Positions 1 to 10,302 of a stretch of 45,929 nt of DNA are shown here, piece after piece (within the stretch, counting starts at the first letter, position 1; every line of letters starts with the position of its first letter). The stretch is from NCBI RefSeq assembly GCF_902705885.1, contig NZ_CACSIP010000035.1, positions 16,970 to 62,898 of the forward strand. Direction: 5' to 3'. The notes beneath the pieces are model-generated. The model was not told the origin of the DNA. It saw nothing but the letters and a program-made list of their open reading frames with translations, and ran no database searches. The position numbers and the translations under genes are program-made. Source of the DNA: Mycolicibacterium austroafricanum (GTDB lineage: Bacteria > Actinomycetota > Actinomycetes > Mycobacteriales > Mycobacteriaceae).

Positions 1-1833
<1,833 letters not shown>

Positions 1834-1837
<4 letters not shown>

Positions 1838-2715
1838 GCCACGGCGTCCTCTCTGAGTCGAGTGCCGAGCAGGCCCTGCGGCCGGGTGATCAGCACGACG
1901 ATGATGACCAGGAACGGAACCGCGACCGGCCAGGCCGCGCCGACATACGCGGTGGCGGCCATCTCCCCGATGCCGATCACCAGTGCGCCCAGGATCGCGC
2001 CCGGCAGGCTGCCGAGACCACCGAGGACCACGATCGCCAACAGTCGGGCGATCCACTGGTAGTGCGTTCCGGGCAGGAATGGGTAGATGGTCGACAGCAT
2101 CGCACCACCGGCTCCGAGCGTGGCCACGCCGATGGCGAAGGTGAGCGCGGCGATGGTCGCAACACTCACCCCCACCAGCAACGCGCCGCTCTCATTGGAC
2201 GAGGCCGCGCGGATGGCCCGGCCCGCCCAGGTGTGGTTGAGCAGGAGATAGAGCGCGCCCATCACCGCGACCGCGATGACCGCGGCGATGAGCATGGCCT
2301 GCGGGACATAGATCGACCCCAGCGACAGGGAGGCGTCGGTGTACGAAACCACCACGGTGCTGGAGGTATTGCCCCAGATGAAGCCCATGACGCCCTCGAG
2401 CATCAACGCGATCCCGAACGTGGCCAGTACGGTCATGGTGACGTGTGCGCCACGGACGTGGCGGATCACCAGGACGTAGACCAGCCAACCGAACCCGAAC
2501 ATCACCGCCATGACGATCGGGATGGACAGCAGCGGGTCCAACCCGAGTTGCTTCCACAGTGTGTACGTCAGGAAGGCCGCGAGCACAGCGAAGGCGCCGT
2601 GGGCGAGGTTGATCACCCGCATGACCCCGAAGATCAGGGTCAGGCCGGACGCCATCAGCGCATACAGCGCGCCGACGAGCGTGCCCAGGATGAGCGTTTG
2701 CACGAGGGACGTCAT
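1834..2715 (-). CDS. branched-chain amino acid/urea-type ABC permease (LivH family)
   Basis: Second membrane permease of the importer, 293 aa. The N-terminus MTSLVQTLILGTLVGALYAL followed by GLTLIFGVMRVINLAHG is the LivH/UrtB signature, and about eight hydrophobic segments follow. It pairs with the LivM half of the fused protein downstream to form the channel. Its stop overlaps the next start. It lies about 30 bp after the binding-protein gene, in the same operon. Family is clear; substrate is not. Confidence 0.93.
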
Positions 2716-2746
2716 GGGACTCAGCTCCTAAAGAGGTCTGCGGACA

Positions 2747-3958
2747 TCAGATCTCGCCGCCGCGCCAGCGCATGATCTGGTCGGAAGTCGCCACGTCGGT
2801 GGGCAGCACCACCTGCGACACCCCGTCCTGCCACTGTCCAACGAGGAAGTCGCCCTTGGGACTACCGTCCTCATTCCAGCTGAGTCTGCCCAGCAGCGTG
2901 TCGACGCTGTTGGCGCGCAACCAATCCGCCAACGCCTCCTGATCGTCGATGGATCCGACTGCGGCTACCGCGGCGGCGAGCACCTGACCCGCAGCGAATC
3001 CGTCGGCGGCATCCTCAGGCGGGCTCTGACCGAACTTCTCCTCGAACCGCTGGACGAATTCAGGGTTCTCCACCGTATCGGCCAGCGGGCTATAGCTCGA
3101 TGCGAAGAACACACCTTCGGCGTTCTGTGGACCGACCGCAGCGAGGTACTGCGCGCCGTAGGTGGGCGAGCTGCTCTGGTACAAGATCGAAGGCTGGTAG
3201 TTCGCCCGGTTCATCGACCGGATCATGTTGACTCCATCTTCGAAGTGTGATCCCTGAACCACGATTTCAGCCCCGGCATCACGCATGGCGTTGACCACCG
3301 AGTCGAAGTTCTTGGTGGTGGCGGGGTACAGATCCTTGTACACGGTCTGGATGCCAGCGGCCGAGAGGATCTCCTCGGCGCCTTCGGCGACAGGTCCGGC
3401 GAACGGATCATCGAGCGCGGGGTACGCGGCGGTCTTGGGACGCTGCTCGGCCGGCAGGTTGGCAATCCACTCGGCGAACACCTTCGCCTGATCGGTGGCG
3501 ATGGCCTGCTGCGAGAAGAAGGTGTACTGGAACCCGCGGTTGAACATATCGGGCGAACCGCACGACGGGCAGACAAAAAGCATGTTGTTCTTCTCGGCGA
3601 TGGCCGAGGCCGGGATATTCAGCAACGAAGACTGGCTGCCGAGGAGCAGGTCGACGCCGTCCTGGGAGATGAGGTTGTTGTAGTTGCTGACCGCCGTCTC
3701 CTGTTGAGTGGCGTCGTCCTTGACGACGATCTCGACCTGCTTGCCCAACAACCCACCGGCCTCGTTGGTCATCTCGACCCAGGTTTCGTACCCGCGTTGA
3801 GTGTCGAGTCCGCCCTGGCTGAACTCACCGGTCAGGGGAAGCGACGCACCGATTCGGATGGTGTCACTGTCGCCGCTGTCATCAGCGGCACACCCCGCAG
3901 CAGCGAGCGCGATCGCGGCCGCCGCCGCGAGCGCGCGAAGAACTTTGGTATTGCGCAT
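2747..3958 (-). CDS. HAAT-type substrate-binding lipoprotein
   Basis: Extracytoplasmic receptor that delivers substrate to the LivH/LivM channel, 403 aa. ATG 3958 is chosen because it follows an AGAGAGG ribosome-binding site and starts a lipoprotein signal peptide (MRNTKVLRALAAAAAIALAA, then AGC with the lipid-modified Cys). A longer reading to 4066 would put non-signal residues before it. The mature part begins IRIGASLPLTGEFSQGG, typical of type I periplasmic binding folds of the Leu/Ile/Val-amide-urea group. It is the first gene of the importer operon and has a LacI-type operator over its predicted transcription start. The ligand cannot be read from the sequence. Confidence 0.93.
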   Translation of the reverse strand: MRNTKVLRALAAAAAIALAAAGCAADDSGDSDTIRIGASLPLTGEFSQGGLDTQRGYETWVEMTNEAGGLLGKQVEIVVKDDATQQETAVSNYNNLISQDGVDLLLGSQSSLLNIPASAIAEKNNMLFVCPSCGSPDMFNRGFQYTFFSQQAIATDQAKVFAEWIANLPAEQRPKTAAYPALDDPFAGPVAEGAEEILSAAGIQTVYKDLYPATTKNFDSVVNAMRDAGAEIVVQGSHFEDGVNMIRSMNRANYQPSILYQSSSPTYGAQYLAAVGPQNAEGVFFASSYSPLADTVENPEFVQRFEEKFGQSPPEDAADGFAAGQVLAAAVAAVGSIDDQEALADWLRANSVDTLLGRLSWNEDGSPKGDFLVGQWQDGVSQVVLPTDVATSDQIMRWRGGEI

Positions 3959-4018
3959 GTCCAACCTCTCTGTCAGACCGATTGCCCCGACGAGCCCGCG
4001 TCTGTTGCATAGCTCACT

Positions 4019-4032
4019 TGCAATCGATTGCA
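4019..4032. promoter_or_regulatory. LacI-family operator, site 1
   Basis: Perfect 14-bp palindrome TGCAATCGATTGCA. It covers the predicted start point of the leftward importer operon. An identical copy lies at 4181-4194 and a 13/14 copy at 7819-7832; the LacI-family gene at 7890-8909 is the natural binder. LacI-family operators typically carry a central CG like this one. Binding is inferred. Confidence 0.8.
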
Positions 4033-4037
4033 GTGAA

Positions 4038-4066
4038 TCGTCACACATGCCCGCAGTGGGTGTCAA
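4038..4066 (-). promoter_or_regulatory. predicted promoter of importer operon
   Basis: On the minus strand TTGACA (4066-4061), a 17-bp spacer and TGACGA (4043-4038) form a sigma-A-like promoter. The start point would fall near 4031, inside operator site 1, so a bound repressor would block initiation. The -35 is consensus and the -10 is poor. Confidence 0.5.
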
Positions 4067-4147
4067 CAGGTGACGGCGGTGGGCAAGTAGTGATCACTGC
4101 ACTCACTGTCGAATTCGATTTTCAAGCTGAGCACTTGCGAACCGATC

Positions 4148-4176
4148 TTTCGCCCGAGCGTGCGCACCCTTATAGT
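4148..4176 (+). promoter_or_regulatory. predicted promoter of aldehyde dehydrogenase gene
   Basis: TATAGT at 4171-4176 is a good -10; a weak TTTCGC at 4148-4153 lies 17 bp upstream. The start point would fall at about 4182, inside operator site 2, mirroring the arrangement on the divergent importer promoter. Confidence 0.5.
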
Positions 4177-4180
4177 CGGG

Positions 4181-4194
4181 TGCAATCGATTGCA
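4181..4194. promoter_or_regulatory. LacI-family operator, site 2
   Basis: Second perfect copy of TGCAATCGATTGCA, on the predicted start point of the rightward dehydrogenase-MFS unit. Its final A is also the first base of an in-frame upstream ATG (4194). Sites 1 and 2 are 162 bp apart, so a LacI tetramer or two dimers could control both divergent units. Confidence 0.8.
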
Positions 4195-4223
4195 TGAGTC
4201 GATCAGACGACATTGGAGTGATC

Positions 4224-5738
4224 ATGACGATGACCGACACCGCGTTCACCAGGCCCGGACCGCTGGAGCGCAGGGAATGGGGCGCCTTCATCGACGGCCA
4301 GTTCGTCCCCGTCGACGATCGGGAGACCTTCGAAGTCGTCGAGCCGTCGACGGCTCGACCACTGGCCCGGGTCGTCTCGGCCGATGCGGCAGTGGTCAAC
4401 CGCGCCGTACATTCAGCCCGCCTGGCCCTGCCCGCCTGGCGGGAACTGTCAGGCCGGCAACGCGGCATGTATCTGAAACAGGTGGCCGAGCGGATCCGTG
4501 CCCATGCCGACGAACTCGGCGAACTCGTCTCGAGGGAGAACGGCAAGCCCAAGCGCGACGCGCTGGCCAACGACGTCGCTTTCAGCTCCAATTGCTTCGA
4601 CTTCTTCGCCGGCCTGGGTGACAGCCTGCCCGGCGAGATCATCGACCAGGGCCCGATCGAAACCCGGGTCCTCTACGAACCCTATGGCGTCGTCGCGTGC
4701 ATCCTGCCCTTCAACTGGCCGCCTATTCACTTCGCGAAAAAGGGCGCGCCGGCGTTGATCACCGGCAACACGGTGGTGATCAAACCCGGCGAACAGGCGC
4801 CGCTGACCGTGCTCCGACTCGTCGAAATCGCCAACGAGGTGTTACCGCCCGGCGTGCTCAATGCGGTGCCGGGGTTGGAGGCCGGCGCGGCGCTGGCCGG
4901 TCACCCACGGGTCGAGCGGATCAGCTTCACCGGCGCCACGGCGACCGGGCGGCGGGTGCTGGAAACGGCCGCACAGAACCTGACCTATGCCACCATGGAA
5001 CTCGGCGGCAAGAACGCGCTGATCGTGTTCCCCGATGCCGAAATGGATCTGGCTGTGGAAGTGTCCATCGAGGGCATGTTCTACAACCAGGGCGAGGCGT
5101 GCACGTCCACCGCACGAATCCTGGTTCACGACAACGTTTATGACGAGTTCCTGGCGCGGTTCACTGCGGCGGCGACCGCGCTGGTCGTCGGTGACGGCCT
5201 CGACCCCCGCACCGATGTCGGTCCGATGGTCGACGCCCGACAACGCGACCGGGTGCTCGGCTACCTGCAGACCGCGCTCGACGAGGGCGCCCGCCTCGTC
5301 GGTCAGGGCACGGCGCCCACCGACCCCGCGTACGCCGAAGGCTTCTGGGTGCCACCCACCGTGCTCGCCGACGTGACCCCTGATTCGACGGTCGGTCAGG
5401 AAGAGATCTTCGGCCCCATCGCCCTCATCATGCGTTACTCGACCCTCGACGAGGCGATCGAGATCGCCAACGGGACGCGCTACGGACTGACCGCAGCCAT
5501 GATCACCAGGGACGAAGCACAGGCGTGGCACGTCGCGCAGCGCTTGGAGGCCGGCATGGTCTTCGTCAACAACTACATGCGCCGTTCGTTTCTGGGATCC
5601 CCTTTCGGCGGCATCAAAGGCAGCGGATTCGGCCGCGAGAATGCGCCGGAGACATTGCACGAGTTCGTGCGGTCCAAGGCGGTGCGTTTCCGGTCCGGCC
5701 GGGGTGAGATTCCGGTGTGGCCGCCGCGACGTGGGTGA
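4224..5738 (+). CDS. NAD(P)-dependent aldehyde dehydrogenase
   Basis: Oxidises an aldehyde to the acid using NAD(P)+, 504 aa. The family residues are present: general base Glu259 in MELGGKN and catalytic Cys293 in NQGEACTS, plus the cofactor region FTGATATGR. Start ATG 4224 follows GGAG at the right distance; an in-frame ATG at 4194 overlaps the operator and would add ten residues with no ribosome-binding site. It is divergent from the importer and followed by an MFS gene in the same frame. The locus suggests oxidation of an aldehyde made from the imported compound, but the substrate is unknown. Confidence 0.92.
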   Translation: MTMTDTAFTRPGPLERREWGAFIDGQFVPVDDRETFEVVEPSTARPLARVVSADAAVVNRAVHSARLALPAWRELSGRQRGMYLKQVAERIRAHADELGELVSRENGKPKRDALANDVAFSSNCFDFFAGLGDSLPGEIIDQGPIETRVLYEPYGVVACILPFNWPPIHFAKKGAPALITGNTVVIKPGEQAPLTVLRLVEIANEVLPPGVLNAVPGLEAGAALAGHPRVERISFTGATATGRRVLETAAQNLTYATMELGGKNALIVFPDAEMDLAVEVSIEGMFYNQGEACTSTARILVHDNVYDEFLARFTAAATALVVGDGLDPRTDVGPMVDARQRDRVLGYLQTALDEGARLVGQGTAPTDPAYAEGFWVPPTVLADVTPDSTVGQEEIFGPIALIMRYSTLDEAIEIANGTRYGLTAAMITRDEAQAWHVAQRLEAGMVFVNNYMRRSFLGSPFGGIKGSGFGRENAPETLHEFVRSKAVRFRSGRGEIPVWPPRRG

Positions 5739-5777
5739 TCGGCCGCTGATCGGTCGCGGGGCGAACGCGACTGGCGA

Positions 5778-6905
5778 ATGATCCTCATCATCGCGGCATT
5801 CCTGTCGATGATCGACCGCTCGGTGATGCCGACGTTGGTGCCGGTTGTCGCCGCGGACCTCGGGGTCTCGATCGACGCGGTGGGTCAGTCGCTGACCGTC
5901 TATGCGGTTTCGTACGCGGCGTTGCAGTTGGTGTGGAGCACGCTGGCGGCCCGGTTCGGGCGGGTGCGGGTACTGGTGGCGTCAACGGCCCTGGCCGGGC
6001 TGGCCAATCTCGGCTCCGCGCTGGTCACCGATGCGCTGACCTACAGCGTGATGCGGGGACTCGCCGGCGCGGCCTTCTCCGCGACCATCACCACCGTGCT
6101 CATCTACTACGGAGATACCCTGGCGCTCAAGCAGCGTGCCGTGGCGACGGCGAACCTGGCTGCTGCGATCTCGCTGGGTCTAGCCGCAGGAACCCTCGGA
6201 GCAGGAGTGATCGCCCAATGGTTCAGTTGGCGTTGGGTTTACGGTGGTGTCGCCGCGGCGTGTCTGGTACTCACCGGCTGCCTGACCCGCCTGAGGGAAT
6301 CGGCCCCGGGCAACGAGAAACGCCTGCTGGCGTCAATCCGTCGACTGGCCGGAAACCGTTGGGCGTTCACCATCCTGGTATTCACCGTGATCGAGGGCGT
6401 GCTGCTGATCGGGGTGTTCAACTACCTCGCGGTGGCCCTGCAGGCCACGGGGTCCAGCGTTCTCGCAGCCGGGCTGGCCACCGCGGCATTCGGTGCCGCG
6501 GTGGTGATCGTGAGCCAGCTGATGAAAATCATTCTGGGGCGGTGGCCGTCGTGGGTGCTCATGGTGTTGGCAGGGCTGTCGACCATCGGAGCGTATGCCG
6601 CTGTCGCCATCGATGTCTCGCTTTCCGGAGTCGCGGCTGCGGCGTCGTTGCTCGGACTGGCTTGGGCACTCGGTCACACGACGATGCAGACCTGGATGAC
6701 CGATGCCGTCGCCGACAGCCGTGCGATCGGGATGTCGTTCTTCTCGATAGCACTGTTTGTCGGTGCATCGATCGGCGCGGCGGCGGGCAACCTCGCCGCC
6801 GGTGCACACCGCTTCGGCCTGCTGTTCGCGGTCAGCACCGCCGTAGCAGTGGTCTACGCAATCGCCACCAGCGTCGCCCGCGCCAGATACGTAGAGCGCG
6901 AATGA
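5778..6905 (+). CDS. MFS transporter
   Basis: Major facilitator superfamily membrane transporter, 375 aa with about 12 hydrophobic segments. The segment after TM2 (AARFGRVRVLVASTAL) resembles the MFS motif A loop, and the family-like FSWRWVYGG occurs between TM4 and TM5. The protein begins directly in TM1 and is on the short side. The upstream in-frame stop belongs to the dehydrogenase, so no longer start is possible. The gap to that gene is 39 bp, suggesting co-transcription. Substrate and direction of transport are unknown. Confidence 0.85.
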   Translation: MILIIAAFLSMIDRSVMPTLVPVVAADLGVSIDAVGQSLTVYAVSYAALQLVWSTLAARFGRVRVLVASTALAGLANLGSALVTDALTYSVMRGLAGAAFSATITTVLIYYGDTLALKQRAVATANLAAAISLGLAAGTLGAGVIAQWFSWRWVYGGVAAACLVLTGCLTRLRESAPGNEKRLLASIRRLAGNRWAFTILVFTVIEGVLLIGVFNYLAVALQATGSSVLAAGLATAAFGAAVVIVSQLMKIILGRWPSWVLMVLAGLSTIGAYAAVAIDVSLSGVAAAASLLGLAWALGHTTMQTWMTDAVADSRAIGMSFFSIALFVGASIGAAAGNLAAGAHRFGLLFAVSTAVAVVYAIATSVARARYVERE

Positions 6906-6911
6906 TCGAGA

Positions 6912-7814
6912 TCAGGCGATCAGAACTCCATTTCGTGTCACCTCGTCCAGACGCGACACCAGGTCGTCGAGCTCGGGAACAGGCAGGAACCGGCGCCGAA
7001 GCTCCACGAGCGTGCTGAGCGAGGCGGTGTCCACCGTCCCGCCCGGAATCAGTCCACGGGCCGGATCCTGCAGTACCGCGACGTGCTCGGCGGCCAGTTC
7101 CAGTGCGAGGCCGAGCAACCGGGCAGCAGCCTCGCGGGCTTCCCGTTCGAGTTCACCGCCGACGATGGCAGCGGACGTCTCAGCCAGGGTCTGTATCAAC
7201 CGGTCCACCATCTCAGCTCCTGGTGCCTGCCGCATGCGTGCCACCACAGTTCCCAGATAGGGTCCGAGGCAGGTGACGTCGGCCAGCACCGAGCACCCTT
7301 GGCCGCGAGCGGCGAGCTCGTTACCCGCGTTGAGGACCGTCACATCGCAGCCGCCGGTGTGTAAGGCACTGGCCCGCTTGGGTGTAGAACCGAGCGCGAC
7401 GATCTCGACATCGCGCACCGAGAGACCCAATTCCTCCAGCAGCGCGTAGGCGACAAACGCAAAGCCGGAGTTCGGCACGTCGACTCCGAGGCGCCCACCG
7501 CGCAGGTCCGCAGGATCGGTCACGTCCGGACGCACCCCCAGACACAGTCCGAGGCCGCGGTCAATGCCGGCGACGATCTCCACATCCAACAAATCGCCCA
7601 ATGGGTTCGCGGGCAGGAACCGGTAGGCCAACACATTGTCGGGGCTGGTGAAAACGGCGTCGTAATGACCTGCGCGCAGCGAGGTGAACTGCGCAGGTGA
7701 CGACGGCACCGATACGTCGCGTACGTCTAGATCGACTTCCGCGAGCCGACCGGTGCAGCGGGCGACCTCGAGGAGTACCGATGGGGAGAAAACGCCGAGC
7801 GTGAGCTGATCCAT
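6912..7814 (-). CDS. NMT1/SsuA-like substrate-binding-fold protein, no signal peptide
   Basis: 300-aa protein with features of type II periplasmic binding folds of the nitrate/sulfonate/thiamine-precursor group: LTLGVFSP near the start, SLRAGHYDAVFTSPDN, and DLRGGRLGVDVPNSGFAFVA. ATG 7814 is chosen because it begins the conserved domain; a longer frame to 7853 would overlap operator and promoter. It has no signal peptide or lipobox and no ABC partner beside it, so it may be a cytoplasmic ligand-binding protein or an enzyme of the same fold. It is convergent with the MFS gene (6-bp gap) and carries operator site 3 just upstream, placing it in the LacI regulon. Confidence 0.8.
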   Translation of the reverse strand: MDQLTLGVFSPSVLLEVARCTGRLAEVDLDVRDVSVPSSPAQFTSLRAGHYDAVFTSPDNVLAYRFLPANPLGDLLDVEIVAGIDRGLGLCLGVRPDVTDPADLRGGRLGVDVPNSGFAFVAYALLEELGLSVRDVEIVALGSTPKRASALHTGGCDVTVLNAGNELAARGQGCSVLADVTCLGPYLGTVVARMRQAPGAEMVDRLIQTLAETSAAIVGGELEREAREAAARLLGLALELAAEHVAVLQDPARGLIPGGTVDTASLSTLVELRRRFLPVPELDDLVSRLDEVTRNGVLIA

Positions 7815-7818
7815 CTGT

Positions 7819-7832
7819 TGCAATCGATTGTA
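7819..7832. promoter_or_regulatory. LacI-family operator, site 3, overlapping a -10 element
   Basis: TGCAATCGATTGTA matches the 14-bp palindrome at 13 positions. On the minus strand the changed end creates TACAAT (7832-7827), a good -10. Transcription would begin about 5 nt before ATG 7814, giving an almost leaderless mRNA. The site also lies between the LacI gene and its downstream neighbour. Confidence 0.7.
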
Positions 7833-7889
7833 GGGGCCGGTTGGCAGGAACAATACCTCGGTCGCCTCTCCCTGTTGACCGCCGGGCTG

Positions 7890-8909
7890 TCAGGTGCGCG
7901 CGGGTCCCGTGGAGCCTCGAACCACCAGTGACACCGGCAGCGTCACCGTCGCAGCTTCCTGCTCGCCCGCGTCGATGCCGCGCAGCAACAGTCGGGCGGC
8001 CTCGGCGCCGATTTCCCGAAGCGGCATGTGCACAGTGGTCAGCGGCGGCCAGAAGTCCTCCGCGAACGGCATATCGTTGAATCCGACCACCGACACGTCC
8101 TCCGGGCAGCGTAGGCCTTCGGCGCGCAGGCGCCTGATCAGACCGAGCGCCACAAGATCGTTCCCGGCGACCAGTGCGGTGGGACACCCGCCCCCACCCG
8201 CAAGGATCTCGTCGGCGACGTCGAATCCAGCTTCGATCGTGAGCCCTGATGCGTAGCTGGTGTCGTGCTCTACACCCGCCTTCGTCGCGGCGGCTTCGAA
8301 TGCCTCAGCACGCGAGCGAGTGGTGGAGAAATTAGTGGGACCCGCGGCATGTACAACACGCCGATGCCCGAGTTCGATGAGATGCGCCAGCGCCAAGTCG
8401 ATTCCGTGTGCATTGTCACCGGAGACCAACGGAAAGCCGCCCATTCCGGCGCCCCGATTCACCAACACGACGGGTACATCGGCGGCCTTCGCCTCGTCAA
8501 CCACAGTGTGGTCGTCGAGACGCCCTGTCGCGAGGATGAACCCGTCGACCCGGCGCTGCAGCAATGATTCGAAGGCCGAGATCTCCACATCGTCATGGGA
8601 GTCGGTGTTCGCGACGAGCACGGTGTATCCCTGTGCCTGCAGCACGTGTTCGATGCCGCGGATGATGGGCGGGAAGATCGGGTTCATCAGATCGGGGATG
8701 ATCACCCCGATGGTCATCGACCTGCTGGTGCGCAGTCCCCTGGCCATCGCGTTCGGTACGTATCCGAGTTGACGGGCCGCGCGCTTGACGCGTTTGAGCG
8801 TCTCGACGTTGACCTGATCCCGCGTCTGGGCGTTGAGCGCCCGCGACACCGTTGCCTTGTGGACCTCCGCCAGGCGTGCCACATCATCGATCGTCACTCG
8901 TCGCGGCAT
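7890..8909 (-). CDS. LacI-family transcriptional regulator
   Basis: 339-aa repressor. The N-terminal HTH reads VTIDDVARLAEVHKATVSRA followed by the hinge region (GYVPNAMARGLRT), then a periplasmic-binding-like effector domain (TIGVIIPDLMNPIF, DGFILATGR, VVGFNDMPFA). ATG 8909 is chosen because the HTH begins there; the reading extends to 9125 without family support. It probably binds the three palindromes at 4019, 4181 and 7819. The effector would be a small molecule of the pathway, perhaps the imported substrate or a product. Confidence 0.93.
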   Translation of the reverse strand: MPRRVTIDDVARLAEVHKATVSRALNAQTRDQVNVETLKRVKRAARQLGYVPNAMARGLRTSRSMTIGVIIPDLMNPIFPPIIRGIEHVLQAQGYTVLVANTDSHDDVEISAFESLLQRRVDGFILATGRLDDHTVVDEAKAADVPVVLVNRGAGMGGFPLVSGDNAHGIDLALAHLIELGHRRVVHAAGPTNFSTTRSRAEAFEAAATKAGVEHDTSYASGLTIEAGFDVADEILAGGGGCPTALVAGNDLVALGLIRRLRAEGLRCPEDVSVVGFNDMPFAEDFWPPLTTVHMPLREIGAEAARLLLRGIDAGEQEAATVTLPVSLVVRGSTGPART

Positions 8910-9093
8910 GCTCCGGGCTCCCCTACCCTCCCTGAAGCCCGGGCTGGTGGGCTCCTGGGTCAGATTACCGCCCGCAACCCGCACCGAAGGCAAGGTGGTG
9001 CAATCGTTCGCAAGCCCCGACCGGCGAAGGGGCGGCTTGGGATCGGCCGCGGGGCGTCGTCGACGTGATCGGGAGAATTGGATTTCGGGTCGC

Positions 9094-10125
9094 TCAGGCG
9101 AGCTCGCGAGCCACGCTGGCCGCATTCAGGTCGGCCAGGATGCGCCCCGACACCAGGCCCCAGGACATCGCCAGCGACACACACGACGCCCGGTTGCTTG
9201 CACCGAGTTTGACGATCGCGTTCTCCACATGGTGACCAGCAGTGCGGGCACTGATGAACAGCCGTCCGGCGATCTGGTTGTTGGTCAGGCCGAACGCGGC
9301 CAACGTCAGGGCGTCGAGTTCGCGTGGCGTGATCCCGAAGGGCAGCTCCGCCCTACTGATCAGGATCACTCCACTGAGGCTGTCGTTGCGATACCGCGGC
9401 GAGGTCGCGATGTGCCGGGTATGCAGCCAGGACGAGCCGTCGTGCCACCGGGTCGCTTCCGGCCGCAGGTGCACGCCGAGCGATTGGGTGGCCATCGCCA
9501 TGTCCGACACGAGTCGGAGGTCCAGTGGATGCTCGAACGCATCCCCGCGTCGCAGCAGGTGCGTTCGTCCGGACCCGTCCACCGCCCAGGCCTGGGCGTC
9601 GGGCGAGAGGAGTTCGGCAACCATGCGTGGCCGCATCGAGAAATCGAGGTGATCGGCCATCTGCCGGCGCAACGTGTTGATCTCACGGACGTCGTCGTCG
9701 CTCGGGTAGCGCGGGTCGTCGCAGTTGACGTGGATCGTGCCGGCATAGCTGCCGTCGGCGGTCACCAGACGCGCGGACAGCCCTTCGTCGAATCCTGCGG
9801 GGGTGAAGACCGAGGTCACCGAATAGGTGCTGCGGTAGTCGGGGAAATCGCGCCAGCGCAGCGCGCCGAGGTCGCGGCTGCACATCGACTCGAACAGCGG
9901 GTCGTGGTCGATGAACCAGGTGTTGAGGTGGGCGATCACCTCATCGGGATAGTCGTGGTTGGCGACTGCGACGTGGCTGCGGGCAATCGGGTCCCACAGG
10001 CAGATCGCCGAAGCCGAAGACGCGGCGCGCGACCCGAGCGCATCGAGCATCTCGTGCGCGCGCGTCTCGATACTGGCGGTGCTGCCCAGCACGTCGCCGT
10101 AGGTGCCTGCCATCTGGCACATCAT
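9094..10125 (-). CDS. LuxR-family transcriptional regulator
   Basis: About 343 aa. The N-terminal two thirds resemble a GAF-like sensory region; residues about 270-330 are a LuxR-type HTH (ITPRELDALTLAAFGLTNNQ, then SARTAGHHVENAIVKLGASN). The start is uncertain: ATGs at 10125, 10122 and 10113 are possible, and a TTG at 10173 would be longer; 10125 was chosen. It is divergent from the UrtA-like gene and the urease genes, so control of the urease locus is a reasonable inference. The sensed ligand is unknown. Confidence 0.85.
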   Translation of the reverse strand: MMCQMAGTYGDVLGSTASIETRAHEMLDALGSRAASSASAICLWDPIARSHVAVANHDYPDEVIAHLNTWFIDHDPLFESMCSRDLGALRWRDFPDYRSTYSVTSVFTPAGFDEGLSARLVTADGSYAGTIHVNCDDPRYPSDDDVREINTLRRQMADHLDFSMRPRMVAELLSPDAQAWAVDGSGRTHLLRRGDAFEHPLDLRLVSDMAMATQSLGVHLRPEATRWHDGSSWLHTRHIATSPRYRNDSLSGVILISRAELPFGITPRELDALTLAAFGLTNNQIAGRLFISARTAGHHVENAIVKLGASNRASCVSLAMSWGLVSGRILADLNAASVARELA

Positions 10126-10212
10126 CGACAGCCCACGTTTCGGCTGTGTTTCGCCGTCGGGACGGACACGCAAACACCGGCGGCAAATGGGAGATTCATC
10201 CCATAGTCACCC

Positions 10213-10226
10213 GAACCATGCGGTTC
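10213..10226. promoter_or_regulatory. inverted repeat between LuxR-type gene and urease locus
   Basis: GAACC-ATGC-GGTTC is a 5-bp inverted repeat in the divergent intergenic region 10126-10302. It is a candidate binding site for the LuxR-type regulator. No clear sigma-A promoter was recognised here. Confidence 0.35.
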
Positions 10227-10302
10227 CTACGCTGACGACACCACGAACGACGGCACAGCGCGGTGCCCGAGCTGACGGCACGAATCAGAAGGCGTACCTC
10301 AC

